DNA of 36,577 nucleotides, taken from NCBI GenBank assembly GCA_029821635.1, contig JALGSW010000022.1:1-36577 (forward strand). The letters are read 5' to 3'. Made by a program: the position numbers and the translations under genes. The stretch is from Candidatus Zipacnadia bacterium. GTDB lineage: Bacteria; Armatimonadota; Zipacnadia; Zipacnadales; UBA5352. Each line of letters starts with the position of its first letter. Position 1 is the stretch's first letter. The notes below the pieces were generated by a model, which had not been told where the DNA came from, did no database searches, and was given only the letters and a program-made list of their open reading frames with translations. Positions 1 to 8,256 of the stretch are shown here, piece after piece.

Positions 1-1372
1 AAGTGTCGATCCCCAGCACGCAGCCGACGGCCAGCGCGCCGCGGACGTAGTCGGCTTCACCGTTGTGCAGCCCGCCCTTGAGCGACTGCTCGTAGCAGTA
101 CCAGGCGCCGTTGCCCAGCAGGTTCTCCTCGATGTTCGTGCGGCGGGTCATGCCCTCGACCAGCGAGGGCTCATCAAGCGCGGGGCTGCCGAAGACCTCG
201 TCGTAGAAGTCCACGTAGTGAATGAGCACGCGCGCGACCTGGTACCACGGTCGGCAGAAGCGTCCGGAGGGCGGGTTGGAGGGGTAGTCCCACGATCCCG
301 CGTCGCACTCGGGGTAGATGCTCGCAAGGGCGTCGAGGATGAACGCGGCCTTCTGTGCGTAGCGCTCGTCCTTCGTGAGCAGGTACGTCAGGCAGAGCGG
401 CCGTAGTGCGTCGAACTGCAGCGACTCGACCACCCATGCGTCCCACGAGCCGACGAAGTAGTGGATACGCCCGTCTTCGCCCACGTAGCCGGTGCCCGGG
501 TCGGGATGCTCGGCATCGGGCAGCACGTGGCCGTTGGTGCACGTCACGTGGCCGGGGTTGTCCCACGAGCAGCGCGCGCCGCCCCAGGTGCCCCACTTCC
601 CCCCGCAGATCGGGCAGCCGGTGAAGCCGTAGGCGAAGGCCGCGCCGGGCTCGGGGAGCATCTGCAGGATCCACTCATCGCTGCGCTCCAGCCACTCATC
701 AGCCTCGGCGCGCTGATTCGCCACGTAGTCGGCGAGGAACGGGTAGCGCTCGGCGTTCTGCAACGCGCGCTCCACGTCCTCGGGCATCTTGTTCACGCAC
801 GGGTGCACTTCGCGACCGTGCGCGGTCAGGTCAGGGTTCTCCCAGCGCTGGCGCGGGGGCATGACGGTCTTCACCACCCCGTCGGGATCGTGGAACGCGG
901 CAATCTCGTCGATGCCGAGGTAGGTCTTCTGCTCGAACACGGAGAGCAGCGTGATGCGCAGAGAGCTGGTCGTGCGCTCATCGAAGCGGATGATCTGCTC
1001 GTCGAAGCGGTCCTCCAGCTCGGCCTCGACGGTCGATCCGTCGGAGAAGGCCAGCTCGACGCGCTCGGCGTTGGCGTAGAGCGTGTCGAGGCTCGACTGC
1101 TCGAGGACGATGGTGTCGATGGTGATCGGGTCGGCGAAGGTGAGCTCAAGCCACTGAGGCGCGGGCGCGTTCTGGGCCGCCGCCCAGCGCGTGCCGTGGT
1201 TGCCGTCAGCCGCGCGCGGTGGGCCGTACTTGCCGTCGGCGGGGCTTGCGGCGGAGCTGGCCTCGACCTGTGCGGCGACCGCGAGGTTCTCCAGCCCGCC
1301 CGTGCGGACCGACTGAGCGGCCGCGAGGGCCGGGATGAGCATCAGAGCAATGAGCGCCGGGGCTCGGTTCAC
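1..1372 (-). CDS. Secreted alginate lyase/heparinase-like protein with discoidin-like domain (3' end outside window)
   Basis: This reading frame is open from a GTG at 1372 to the window edge (457 codons), so the C-terminus is missing. GTG is preferred because AGAGGTGA lies just upstream and it yields a clean signal peptide (NRAPALIALMLIPALAAAQS). Residues about 30-150 look like a beta-sandwich F5/8-type or NPCBM-like carbohydrate-binding domain (AADGNHGTRWAA, then LELTFADPITIDTIVLEQ). A Cys cluster follows (C253, C256, C268, C278), suggesting a zinc-ribbon-like insert. An alpha-helical region then resembles the toroid of alginate lyase/heparinase II/III proteins (FCRPWYQVARVLIHYVDFYD). Export and polysaccharide cleavage are inferred. 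The catalytic C-terminal beta-sheet half is not visible. It is divergent from the lyase-like gene at 1556. An ATG at 1342 is a weaker alternative start. Confidence 0.75.
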   Translation of the reverse strand, partial: MNRAPALIALMLIPALAAAQSVRTGGLENLAVAAQVEASSAASPADGKYGPPRAADGNHGTRWAAAQNAPAPQWLELTFADPITIDTIVLEQSSLDTLYANAERVELAFSDGSTVEAELEDRFDEQIIRFDERTTSSLRITLLSVFEQKTYLGIDEIAAFHDPDGVVKTVMPPRQRWENPDLTAHGREVHPCVNKMPEDVERALQNAERYPFLADYVANQRAEADEWLERSDEWILQMLPEPGAAFAYGFTGCPICGGKWGTWGGARCSWDNPGHVTCTNGHVLPDAEHPDPGTGYVGEDGRIHYFVGSWDAWVVESLQFDALRPLCLTYLLTKDERYAQKAAFILDALASIYPECDAGSWDYPSNPPSGRFCRPWYQVARVLIHYVDFYDEVFGSPALDEPSLVEGMTRRTNIEENLLGNGAWYCYEQSLKGGLHNGEADYVRGALAVGCVLGIDT

Positions 1373-1555
1373 GTCGATCACCTCTCACGGATATCTGCGA
1401 CTGAGGTTCCCCGCCCGAGGCGCCCGGTCCTGCCTGCCGCTGAGTCTGCGATGGAGGAATACGTGCCCTCGACCATGAAACTCCGACGGGGGATTCTGTG
1501 GCGCGCCCCGGCGCGCGCCGCAACAGTGATCACAGCTCACGCTGGAGGACAGTTC
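1373..1555. other. Divergent intergenic spacer between two lyase-like genes
   Basis: These 183 bases separate two divergently transcribed secreted lyase-like genes and should hold both promoters. I could not find a convincing -35/-10 pair on either strand. A GC-rich dyad (GGCGCGC at 1500-1506, GCGCGCC at 1513-1519) is the only clear structure. The frame of the plus-strand gene stays open upstream through this spacer, but the Shine-Dalgarno at 1544-1549 places its start at 1556. Confidence 0.5.
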
Positions 1556-4500
1556 ATGCGCCGCCATCTACTCGCCCTCATCCTTGCCTGCGCAACCCTC
1601 ACCTGCGGAGGTGCGTTCATGCCAGACGCCGACGCCGCGCCGCGAGCCGACGACCTCGCGCTGCTCAAGACGCTTGTGATCGCGCCGGATGACCTCAAGC
1701 CGCCCAATCTCGACACACCCATCGTGGCCGACGGACAGCCGGTCGCGACCATCTGCCACGCGGACGATCCTGCCTGGCAGCAGGCCGCAGTGGCCGTGCA
1801 GGCGGCCATCCGCGCCGCCACGGGCGTCGAAGTCCCGCTGGCGACCGATGAGGCGCTCAGCTTCGAGGACGCCGACGTGCAGAGCGTGATCCTGCTCGGC
1901 CACCTCGACAACAATCGCCACGTCGCGCGGCTCTATCACAACTTCTTCGTCTGCCTCGACACGGCGTACGCGGGTCGCGACGGCTACGTGATCCGCTCGG
2001 CGCACGATCCGTGGGGCGCCGGGCACAACGCGATCCTCGTCGGCGGCAGCACCGCCGCGGGCACCGCGCGCGCCGCGGAGGCATTTGCTGGGCTCGTCGC
2101 CGACGCGGCGGCGGGCAACGCGCTGACGCTCGGGCGGCAGATGGTGCTGGAGATCGGCGAAGACGATCTGACGACGCCCGAGGAGCGCGACGCCGCGATC
2201 GAGTACGGCCGCAACGTCCTCATGGCGCCAGGCCAGGGGCGCAGCGGCGTGTCGCGGCTCACGCGGCACGGAACCGCCTACTTCCGCACTGGCGATCCAC
2301 TCGAGGGCGAGGTCTACCGGGGGCTGATGCACGCGCTGGTGGAGTACTTCGAGACCGACGAGTACATCTCCACCCAGCCGCTCTCGCGCTACGACCGCGA
2401 CTTCCGCGACGCCTGGACCTACCAGGTCGGCATCCTGTGGGACCTCAACGAAGAGTCCGACCTGTTCAGTGACGAAGAGCGCGTCAAGTTCACGAACATG
2501 GTCATCCGGCTGATGCTCGAATGCGATCTCTACCAGGGCTACGAGCGCCGCGTCGAGAACTGGCGCGAGAACACATCCGTCCCGCACAACCACAACACGT
2601 TCCCGGCGCTGGGCGCCTACTTCATCGGCGAGTATGCCCTGCGACACTACCCCGAGCGGGCGGCGCTGGTCGATCGCGCGGGAATGTGGCTGGAGGTCGC
2701 CGAGGGCGTGTTCCGCGGGCTGAAGCACTCGTCCAAGCCGCTGGAGGACGCCGCGGGCTACCTCTGGCTGCCGCTGCAGCACCTGATGACCTACTCACTC
2801 GCGATGGGTGATACGACGTGGTTCGATGAGGGCCATGGGCTGGAGGCGGCCGAGGTCGCGATGGTCACGATGGACAACGCGGGCTACCAGGCCGCATACG
2901 GCGACCACTCGGCGTACGAGGCCAACTCGGGGACCGCGGCGATGCTGTTCAAGATCGCCTGGTACCATCGCGACCCGCAGGTCCTGTGGATGACCGAGCT
3001 TGCGGGCGGTACCAAGGGCAGCCCGCTGGAGCAGAGCTACAACGTGAGCTTCGCCCCTGAGCCACCGACCGGGTACACCGGGCTGAGGGTGGCCGAACTG
3101 CCCGAGTCCGCCTACACCGACGGCATCCAGCGCAGCTCCTACCGGACGACGCCGCTGGTGCCGCTGGAGCAGTGCTTCAACAAGGCAAGCCTGCGCGCGG
3201 GGCTCGATGGCGATGACGCGTACATGCTGCTCGACGGCTTCGGCCGCGGCACCCACATGCACTGGGACGTCAACGCGATCATCCGCTACTCGGACGGCGG
3301 CGAGCCGCTCCTCGTCGATGGCGAGTACATCAAGAACGCGCCGAAGTACCACAACTCGATGGTCATCATGCGCGATGGGAAGAGCGAGGACGCGCCCGCG
3401 GTCGCGGAGCTTGTGCGCTCCGATGACCTGCAGAACGTGAGCTTCCTGCAGACGCGCCTCCCGCAGTACAACGAGGCGGCATGGACGCGCAGCATCGTCT
3501 GGCGGCCGAACGATTACGTGCTGGTGACGGACGAGATCGAGGCGCTGGCAGACGGCGACTACACACTGCGCTGTTGCTGGCGGCCGTGGGGCGACGCGGT
3601 GCTTGAGGGCGGCGTCTGCACGGTGATGCACCGGCCGATGGAGCTGCAGGTGCGCAACCTCGACGGCGCGCCGTCGATGATCGAAGAGATGAAGACGGTC
3701 TCGAACCTGCCGGTCAGCCGGCTGTCGCAGCAGGTCAGCCGGACGATGGCGGCGGGGGAGAGCTACCGCTTCGCGAACGTGATCGAGTCGCACCCCCAGG
3801 GCGAGCCGCGCGAGGTGACGGCGCGCCGCGTGGCAGAGGGGCTGTTTGTGGTCGAGCGGCCCGAGGGCGCCGAGGTCATTGCGCTGGGCCCCGAGGGGCT
3901 CGCCGCCGCAGGCATCGAGGGCGACGCCGCGATGGTGCTGATCGGCGACGGCCTGCTGGTCACGACGGGCACGACCTCGCTCTCGCCGCAGGGAGCGTGC
4001 GAGCTGGCGGAGTTGCCCGCGGCTGCGGCGGCCGTCCGCGAGCGCGTGCTGGCGATGCCCACATCCCTGGCGACTGAGGCCGGCGCAGGCCTGCAGGCGC
4101 CCCCGCTGGCTCAGGCGTGGGAAGCCGGGGGCTTCGACGCGCCGCTCGAGGCGCTGCCGGTGGCGAGCATCACCGCCGATGCGGAGACCTACGGGCGCTA
4201 CGGCCCGGTGGACAAGCTCATCGACGGGCAGTTCTCCAGCTCAACCGTGTCCGCGCAGTGGGAGCCGGGCGTGACGCCCACGATCACGCTGGAGCTGGCT
4301 GGCGAGACCATGATTGCGGACGTCGAGCTGCGCGACTGGAGCGCGATGAACGAGGACTGGGCGAGCGCCGAGAAGCGGCTGCAGGTCAGCAGCGACGGCT
4401 TCGTGAACGACGTGCGCGACCTTGGCGCAGCCTTCGTGGAGACGGGGACGCAGCGGTGGGGCGGGAACGTGAACGCGATCTTCAGCGCCGAAGTCGGCCA

Positions 4501-5638
4501 GCGCGCGCAGCAGGTGCGGCTGGTCATCTCCGCGGCAAACGACGAGTCTCGCGTGTATCTCGCCGAAGTGACGATCCACGGGACGCGTCCTGCCGCGCTG
4601 CCGAAGATAACGGCTGTGACGAGCGGCGACCTCGCCGGCGACGGGACACTCGCGGTCGTGGCGGGCTCGGAATCGGGGCAGGTCCGAGCCTTCGACGCGG
4701 TCGGTGAGGTGCTCTGGTCGGTGAAGACGGAGGGTGGCGCGCCGATCAACGCGCTCGCCTGCGCGGACCTCGACGGTGACGGTCGGGACGAAGTCGTCTA
4801 CGGCGACGATGGCGCGCGACTGGGCCTGCTCAGCGCTGATGGCGAGCCGCGCTGGGAGGTCGTGCCGCCGAAGTACCGCGGGATCGACTCGGATGTGATG
4901 AACATCACCCCTGCCGACATCACCGGCGACGGGCGGCCGGAGATCATCGTGGGCCTGCGGAGCTGGCAGTACGCGGCCTTCGACGCAGACGGCGAGCTCC
5001 TGTGGAAGCACGTGATCTACGCGCACCCGGCCACCGTCTGCGTGGCGGCCGACTTCGACGGCGACGGCATGCCGGAGTTCGTCGGCGGCAATCAGTACTA
5101 CCGGCTGAACCTCATCGACACGGATGGCAGCACGATCTACCAGGCCGACCGCTTCGGGCCGGAGCAGACCGCTGTGGCCGCCGCGGATGTGGATGGCGAC
5201 GGGCTGCCGGAGATCATCATGGGCACCGACCTCGGCGAGCTGATTTGCTTCGACGGCGTCAACCCCGGGCGGCTGTGGACGCAGAACGTTGGGGACCGCG
5301 TGTCGCGCATCGTGCCCGCGGACATCGACGGCGACGGCGTCGAAGAGATCGTCTGCGCGGCGGAGAGCGCGAACGTCTACGCGTTCGAGCCGGACGGCGA
5401 GCTCGCCTGGCGCACCACGCTGCCGGGCGGAGTGAGCGACCTGATGCTGCTGCCGGGCGATGAGGTACGCTTCGCGGCGGCGGCCGGGGCTGCGGGCGTG
5501 ATCGTGCTGGACGCGAACGGGCAGATCGTCGCGTCGGGTGCCACGGGCGAGCGAACGCTGGCGCTGGCGGCGCTCGACGGACGCGTGGCCGTGACGCTGC
5601 TTGGCGGCAGTATTGCGGCATTCGACGCGGCGGAGTGA
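1556..5638 (+). CDS. Secreted heparinase II/III-like protein with discoidin-like domain and FG-GAP/VCBS propeller
   Basis: Predicted 1360 residues. ATG 1556 follows CTGGAGGAC with good spacing and gives a signal peptide (RRHLLALILACATLTCGGAF). Residues about 40-200 resemble the N-terminal alpha/beta domain found before some glycosidases and lyases (ILVGGSTAAGTARAAEAF). An alpha/alpha-toroid and a heparinase II/III beta-sheet region follow, with the family patterns GTHMHWDVNAI (about residue 565) and KYHNSMVI (about 597). Residues about 868-1015 look like an F5/8-type discoidin domain. Residues about 1020-1350 hold at least five FG-GAP/VCBS calcium-binding motifs of the form AD(L/I/F/V)DGDG followed by E(I/V/F), as in a beta-propeller. 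Role inferred: an extracellular or periplasmic lyase on uronic-acid polysaccharide. A lyase-plus-propeller fusion this long is unusual. Substrate cannot be told. Confidence 0.85.
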   Translation: MRRHLLALILACATLTCGGAFMPDADAAPRADDLALLKTLVIAPDDLKPPNLDTPIVADGQPVATICHADDPAWQQAAVAVQAAIRAATGVEVPLATDEALSFEDADVQSVILLGHLDNNRHVARLYHNFFVCLDTAYAGRDGYVIRSAHDPWGAGHNAILVGGSTAAGTARAAEAFAGLVADAAAGNALTLGRQMVLEIGEDDLTTPEERDAAIEYGRNVLMAPGQGRSGVSRLTRHGTAYFRTGDPLEGEVYRGLMHALVEYFETDEYISTQPLSRYDRDFRDAWTYQVGILWDLNEESDLFSDEERVKFTNMVIRLMLECDLYQGYERRVENWRENTSVPHNHNTFPALGAYFIGEYALRHYPERAALVDRAGMWLEVAEGVFRGLKHSSKPLEDAAGYLWLPLQHLMTYSLAMGDTTWFDEGHGLEAAEVAMVTMDNAGYQAAYGDHSAYEANSGTAAMLFKIAWYHRDPQVLWMTELAGGTKGSPLEQSYNVSFAPEPPTGYTGLRVAELPESAYTDGIQRSSYRTTPLVPLEQCFNKASLRAGLDGDDAYMLLDGFGRGTHMHWDVNAIIRYSDGGEPLLVDGEYIKNAPKYHNSMVIMRDGKSEDAPAVAELVRSDDLQNVSFLQTRLPQYNEAAWTRSIVWRPNDYVLVTDEIEALADGDYTLRCCWRPWGDAVLEGGVCTVMHRPMELQVRNLDGAPSMIEEMKTVSNLPVSRLSQQVSRTMAAGESYRFANVIESHPQGEPREVTARRVAEGLFVVERPEGAEVIALGPEGLAAAGIEGDAAMVLIGDGLLVTTGTTSLSPQGACELAELPAAAAAVRERVLAMPTSLATEAGAGLQAPPLAQAWEAGGFDAPLEALPVASITADAETYGRYGPVDKLIDGQFSSSTVSAQWEPGVTPTITLELAGETMIADVELRDWSAMNEDWASAEKRLQVSSDGFVNDVRDLGAAFVETGTQRWGGNVNAIFSAEVGQRAQQVRLVISAANDESRVYLAEVTIHGTRPAALPKITAVTSGDLAGDGTLAVVAGSESGQVRAFDAVGEVLWSVKTEGGAPINALACADLDGDGRDEVVYGDDGARLGLLSADGEPRWEVVPPKYRGIDSDVMNITPADITGDGRPEIIVGLRSWQYAAFDADGELLWKHVIYAHPATVCVAADFDGDGMPEFVGGNQYYRLNLIDTDGSTIYQADRFGPEQTAVAAADVDGDGLPEIIMGTDLGELICFDGVNPGRLWTQNVGDRVSRIVPADIDGDGVEEIVCAAESANVYAFEPDGELAWRTTLPGGVSDLMLLPGDEVRFAAAAGAAGVIVLDANGQIVASGATGERTLALAALDGRVAVTLLGGSIAAFDAAE

Positions 5639-5659
5639 TCGCGAACACGGAGGCGAGTC

Positions 5660-8059
5660 ATGCTTCGACTGCTGCTGATGGCGATGGCGGTGATGACCGT
5701 GGCTGCTGCATACGCACAGGCGGCGTTCGATGACACCTCCGCGGCGCCGGGCGAGTGGGGCTTCCGGCCCGCGGACGGCTCCGTCTCGGCGACCAACCCG
5801 CCGAGCTTCTCCTGGCGCCCGCAGGAGGGCGCGCGAGTGTACGCGCTGGAGGTCGCGCGCGACAGGGCCTTCGCCGACATCGTGTACGAGGCGCAGGGCG
5901 TTGAGATGACGGTGCACTGCCCGCCGCTGATCCTGCCCGCGGAGCGGCTGCACTGGCGCGTGGCGTTCGTGGGCGAGGGCGGGCGGTCTCAGTGGAGTCA
6001 CGTGCGGATATTCACGATCCCCGAGGACGCCGTGCGCTTCCCGATGCCCGAGTTCGGCGAGCTGATCGCGCGCGTGCCGAATGAGCACCCGCGGCTGTTC
6101 GTGCGGCCGGAGGAGCTGCCGCGCCTGCGGGAGCTGGCGCAGGGGGCTCTGAAGCCGCAGTACGAGGCCCTGGTTGCCGCTTGTGAGAAGACCATGGCCA
6201 ACCCGCCACCCACCGCTGAGCCGGAGAAGTACCCGGAGGGGATGGTGCGCGGCTCGGACGAGTGGCGGAAGGTCTGGTGGGGCAACCGGACGTACACCAC
6301 CAATGTGCTCAACTCCGCCGCGACGCTGGCCTTCACGCGGATGCTCGATGGCAATGAGGCCTACGGGCAGAAGGCCCGCGAGCTGCTCATGGCCGCCGCC
6401 GAGTGGGACCCCAAGGGCGCAACCGGCTACCGTTACAATGACGAGGCCGGGATGCCCTACAACTACTACTTCTCGCGGACGTACACCTTCGTGAACGACC
6501 TGCTGACCGAGGAGGAGCGGGCGAAGTGCCGCGAGGTCATGCAGGTGCGTGGGGAGGAGATGTATCGCCACCTCTACCCGCGGCATCTCTGGCGGCCCTA
6601 CTCGAGCCACTCGAACCGCGCGTGGCACTTCCTCGGGGAGGTCGCGATCGCGTTCATGGGGGAGGTCGAAGGCGCCGAGGAGTGGCTGTGGTTCACCGAG
6701 AACGTATTCTTCAATGTCTACCCGGTCTGGGCCGATGACGATGGCGGTTGGCATGAGGGCGCGGCGTACTGGTCGAGCTACCTGGGGCGTTTCACCTGGT
6801 GGGCGGACATCCAGCGCGTGGCGCTTGGCATCGACGCCTACCGCAAGCCCTTCTTCGCGAGCTGTGGCGACTTCGCGACCTACATCATGCCGCCGCATGT
6901 GCCACGCGGTGGCTTCGGTGATCTCACCGGCGGCAGAACCGCCTCGAGCAACCGCGGTCTCGTCACCGTCTTCGCCACGCAGGCGCAGAACGGCTACTGG
7001 GCGGATTACGTCGAGCGCGCGGGCGGACCGGCCGCCACCGGCGGCTACATCGGCTTCATCCGAGGCGCGCTGCCCGAGGTCGAGCCGCGCTCGATCGCCG
7101 AACTGCCTCCGTCGAAGCTCTTCCGCGGGACGGGGCTCGCGCTGCTGCACACGGACCTGACCGACTCGCGCAATGACGTGCAGATCGAGTTCAAGTCCAG
7201 CCCCTTCGGCTCGCAGAGCCACGGCTACGAGGCGCAGAACGCCTTCCTGCTCTACGCGTACGGCGAGCCGCTGCTGATTCGCACGGGCCAACGCGACAGC
7301 TACGGCAGCGCGCATCACAAGGGCTGGATGTGGTCCACGCGCTCGGTGAACTCCATCACCGTGGGCGGGCAGGGGCAGCTCCTGCGCAGCGCCGCCGCGA
7401 AGGGCGAGATCGTGGCCTTCGAGTCGAGCGATGAGTTCGACTACGTCGCGGGCGAGGCGGGCGGAGCGTATCCGGACGGACTGGTCGATCGCTTCACGCG
7501 GCATATCCTCTTCGCGAAGCCTGACCTGATCGTGATCCTCGACGAGCTCGCCACGCCCGAGCCGCAGACCTTCGAATGGTGGCTGCACGCGCCTACGGAG
7601 ATGCGCCTGGGCGGGCAGCATGACATCGGCGTGGCCGTCGGCGACGCGGGCTGCCAGGTCAATCTGCTGGCGCCCGAGGGCCTGGCGGTCACGCAGACCG
7701 ATCAGTTCGATCCGCCTCCACGCGAGCGGATCAAGCTCACGCAGTGGCACCTGACCGCCAGCACTACCGAGTCTGCGCGCACGATGCGCTTCGTGACGGT
7801 CATCCGGCCGCATCGCGCGGGTGACGAGCCGCCGCTGGCGGCCGAGTGCGAGCTGACCGACGAGTCGTGCGCGGTGCGGGCGGCGGTGGAGGGCGGGGAG
7901 GTCGTGGCGCTCTGGCGCTTTGGCGAGGGCGAGGTCTCCGCGATGGGCCTCACGACGGATGGGGACGTGGCGGCGATGCGCGTGAGCGCAGCGGGGGAGC
8001 CGGGAGCGTGCATGGTGAGCGGCGGGTCGCGAGTGGAGTTCGGGCGGAACGGCATGTAA
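5660..8059 (+). CDS. Secreted DUF4962/heparinase II/III-family polysaccharide lyase-like protein
   Basis: Predicted 799 residues. ATG 5660 follows ACGGAGGCGAGTC, 21 nt after the preceding lyase gene, so co-transcription is likely. A signal peptide is clear (LRLLLMAMAVMTVAAAYAQA). Residues about 22-130 form a DUF4962-type N-terminal beta domain (TNPPSFSWRPQEGARVYALE). A helical toroid follows (HSNRAWHFLGEVAIAFMGE). The C-terminal heparinase II/III beta domain contains SHGYEAQNAFLLYAYGEPLL and SAHHKGWMWSTRSVNSITV, matching the pattern of a His/Asn-rich segment followed by GxGQ. Proteins of this architecture include heparin, heparan, alginate and ulvan-type lyases. Location and lyase activity are inferred from the family; the exact glycan is unknown. 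No truncation is visible. Confidence 0.85.
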   Translation: MLRLLLMAMAVMTVAAAYAQAAFDDTSAAPGEWGFRPADGSVSATNPPSFSWRPQEGARVYALEVARDRAFADIVYEAQGVEMTVHCPPLILPAERLHWRVAFVGEGGRSQWSHVRIFTIPEDAVRFPMPEFGELIARVPNEHPRLFVRPEELPRLRELAQGALKPQYEALVAACEKTMANPPPTAEPEKYPEGMVRGSDEWRKVWWGNRTYTTNVLNSAATLAFTRMLDGNEAYGQKARELLMAAAEWDPKGATGYRYNDEAGMPYNYYFSRTYTFVNDLLTEEERAKCREVMQVRGEEMYRHLYPRHLWRPYSSHSNRAWHFLGEVAIAFMGEVEGAEEWLWFTENVFFNVYPVWADDDGGWHEGAAYWSSYLGRFTWWADIQRVALGIDAYRKPFFASCGDFATYIMPPHVPRGGFGDLTGGRTASSNRGLVTVFATQAQNGYWADYVERAGGPAATGGYIGFIRGALPEVEPRSIAELPPSKLFRGTGLALLHTDLTDSRNDVQIEFKSSPFGSQSHGYEAQNAFLLYAYGEPLLIRTGQRDSYGSAHHKGWMWSTRSVNSITVGGQGQLLRSAAAKGEIVAFESSDEFDYVAGEAGGAYPDGLVDRFTRHILFAKPDLIVILDELATPEPQTFEWWLHAPTEMRLGGQHDIGVAVGDAGCQVNLLAPEGLAVTQTDQFDPPPRERIKLTQWHLTASTTESARTMRFVTVIRPHRAGDEPPLAAECELTDESCAVRAAVEGGEVVALWRFGEGEVSAMGLTTDGDVAAMRVSAAGEPGACMVSGGSRVEFGRNGM

Positions 8060-8066
8060 CAGGATT

Positions 8067-8222
8067 CGGGCTGCGCCCGACAGGATGGCGCTTCGCGCCA
8101 ACAGGACACGACACGGCAGATGCATGGCAATGGGAACGGCGGGCATGTAGCACGGGCCTCTCCGTGGCACGGACAAGCATAGGTTGGTCGGGCGGAGGAC
8201 CCACGGGCGGGGGCGCCCGTGG
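8067..8222. repeat. Cluster of four small hairpins downstream of the lyase operon
   Basis: The gap between 8059 and 8257 holds two tandem mini-hairpins separated by ACAGGAT: CGGGC-TGC-GCCCG at 8067-8079 and GGCGC-TTC-GCGCC at 8087-8099. CACGG/CCGTG follows at 8151-8166, and CCACGGGC/GCCCGTGG at 8201-8222. None has a trailing T-run, so they look like dispersed REP-type repeats more than intrinsic terminators, though they could attenuate read-through into the exporter operon. Confidence 0.6.
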
Positions 8223-8256
8223 CACGGTGACGCAGCGACGCGGAGGATGGAGCCTG

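Noticed and set aside
461-1555. Upstream extension of the FG-GAP lyase frame to 461
   Set aside because: It overlaps the divergent lyase gene; ATG 1556 has a Shine-Dalgarno and a signal peptide.
7846-8256. Upstream extension of the HlyD frame
   Set aside because: It would overlap the lyase gene and read through hairpin repeats; the membrane anchor and GGAGG place the start at 8257.
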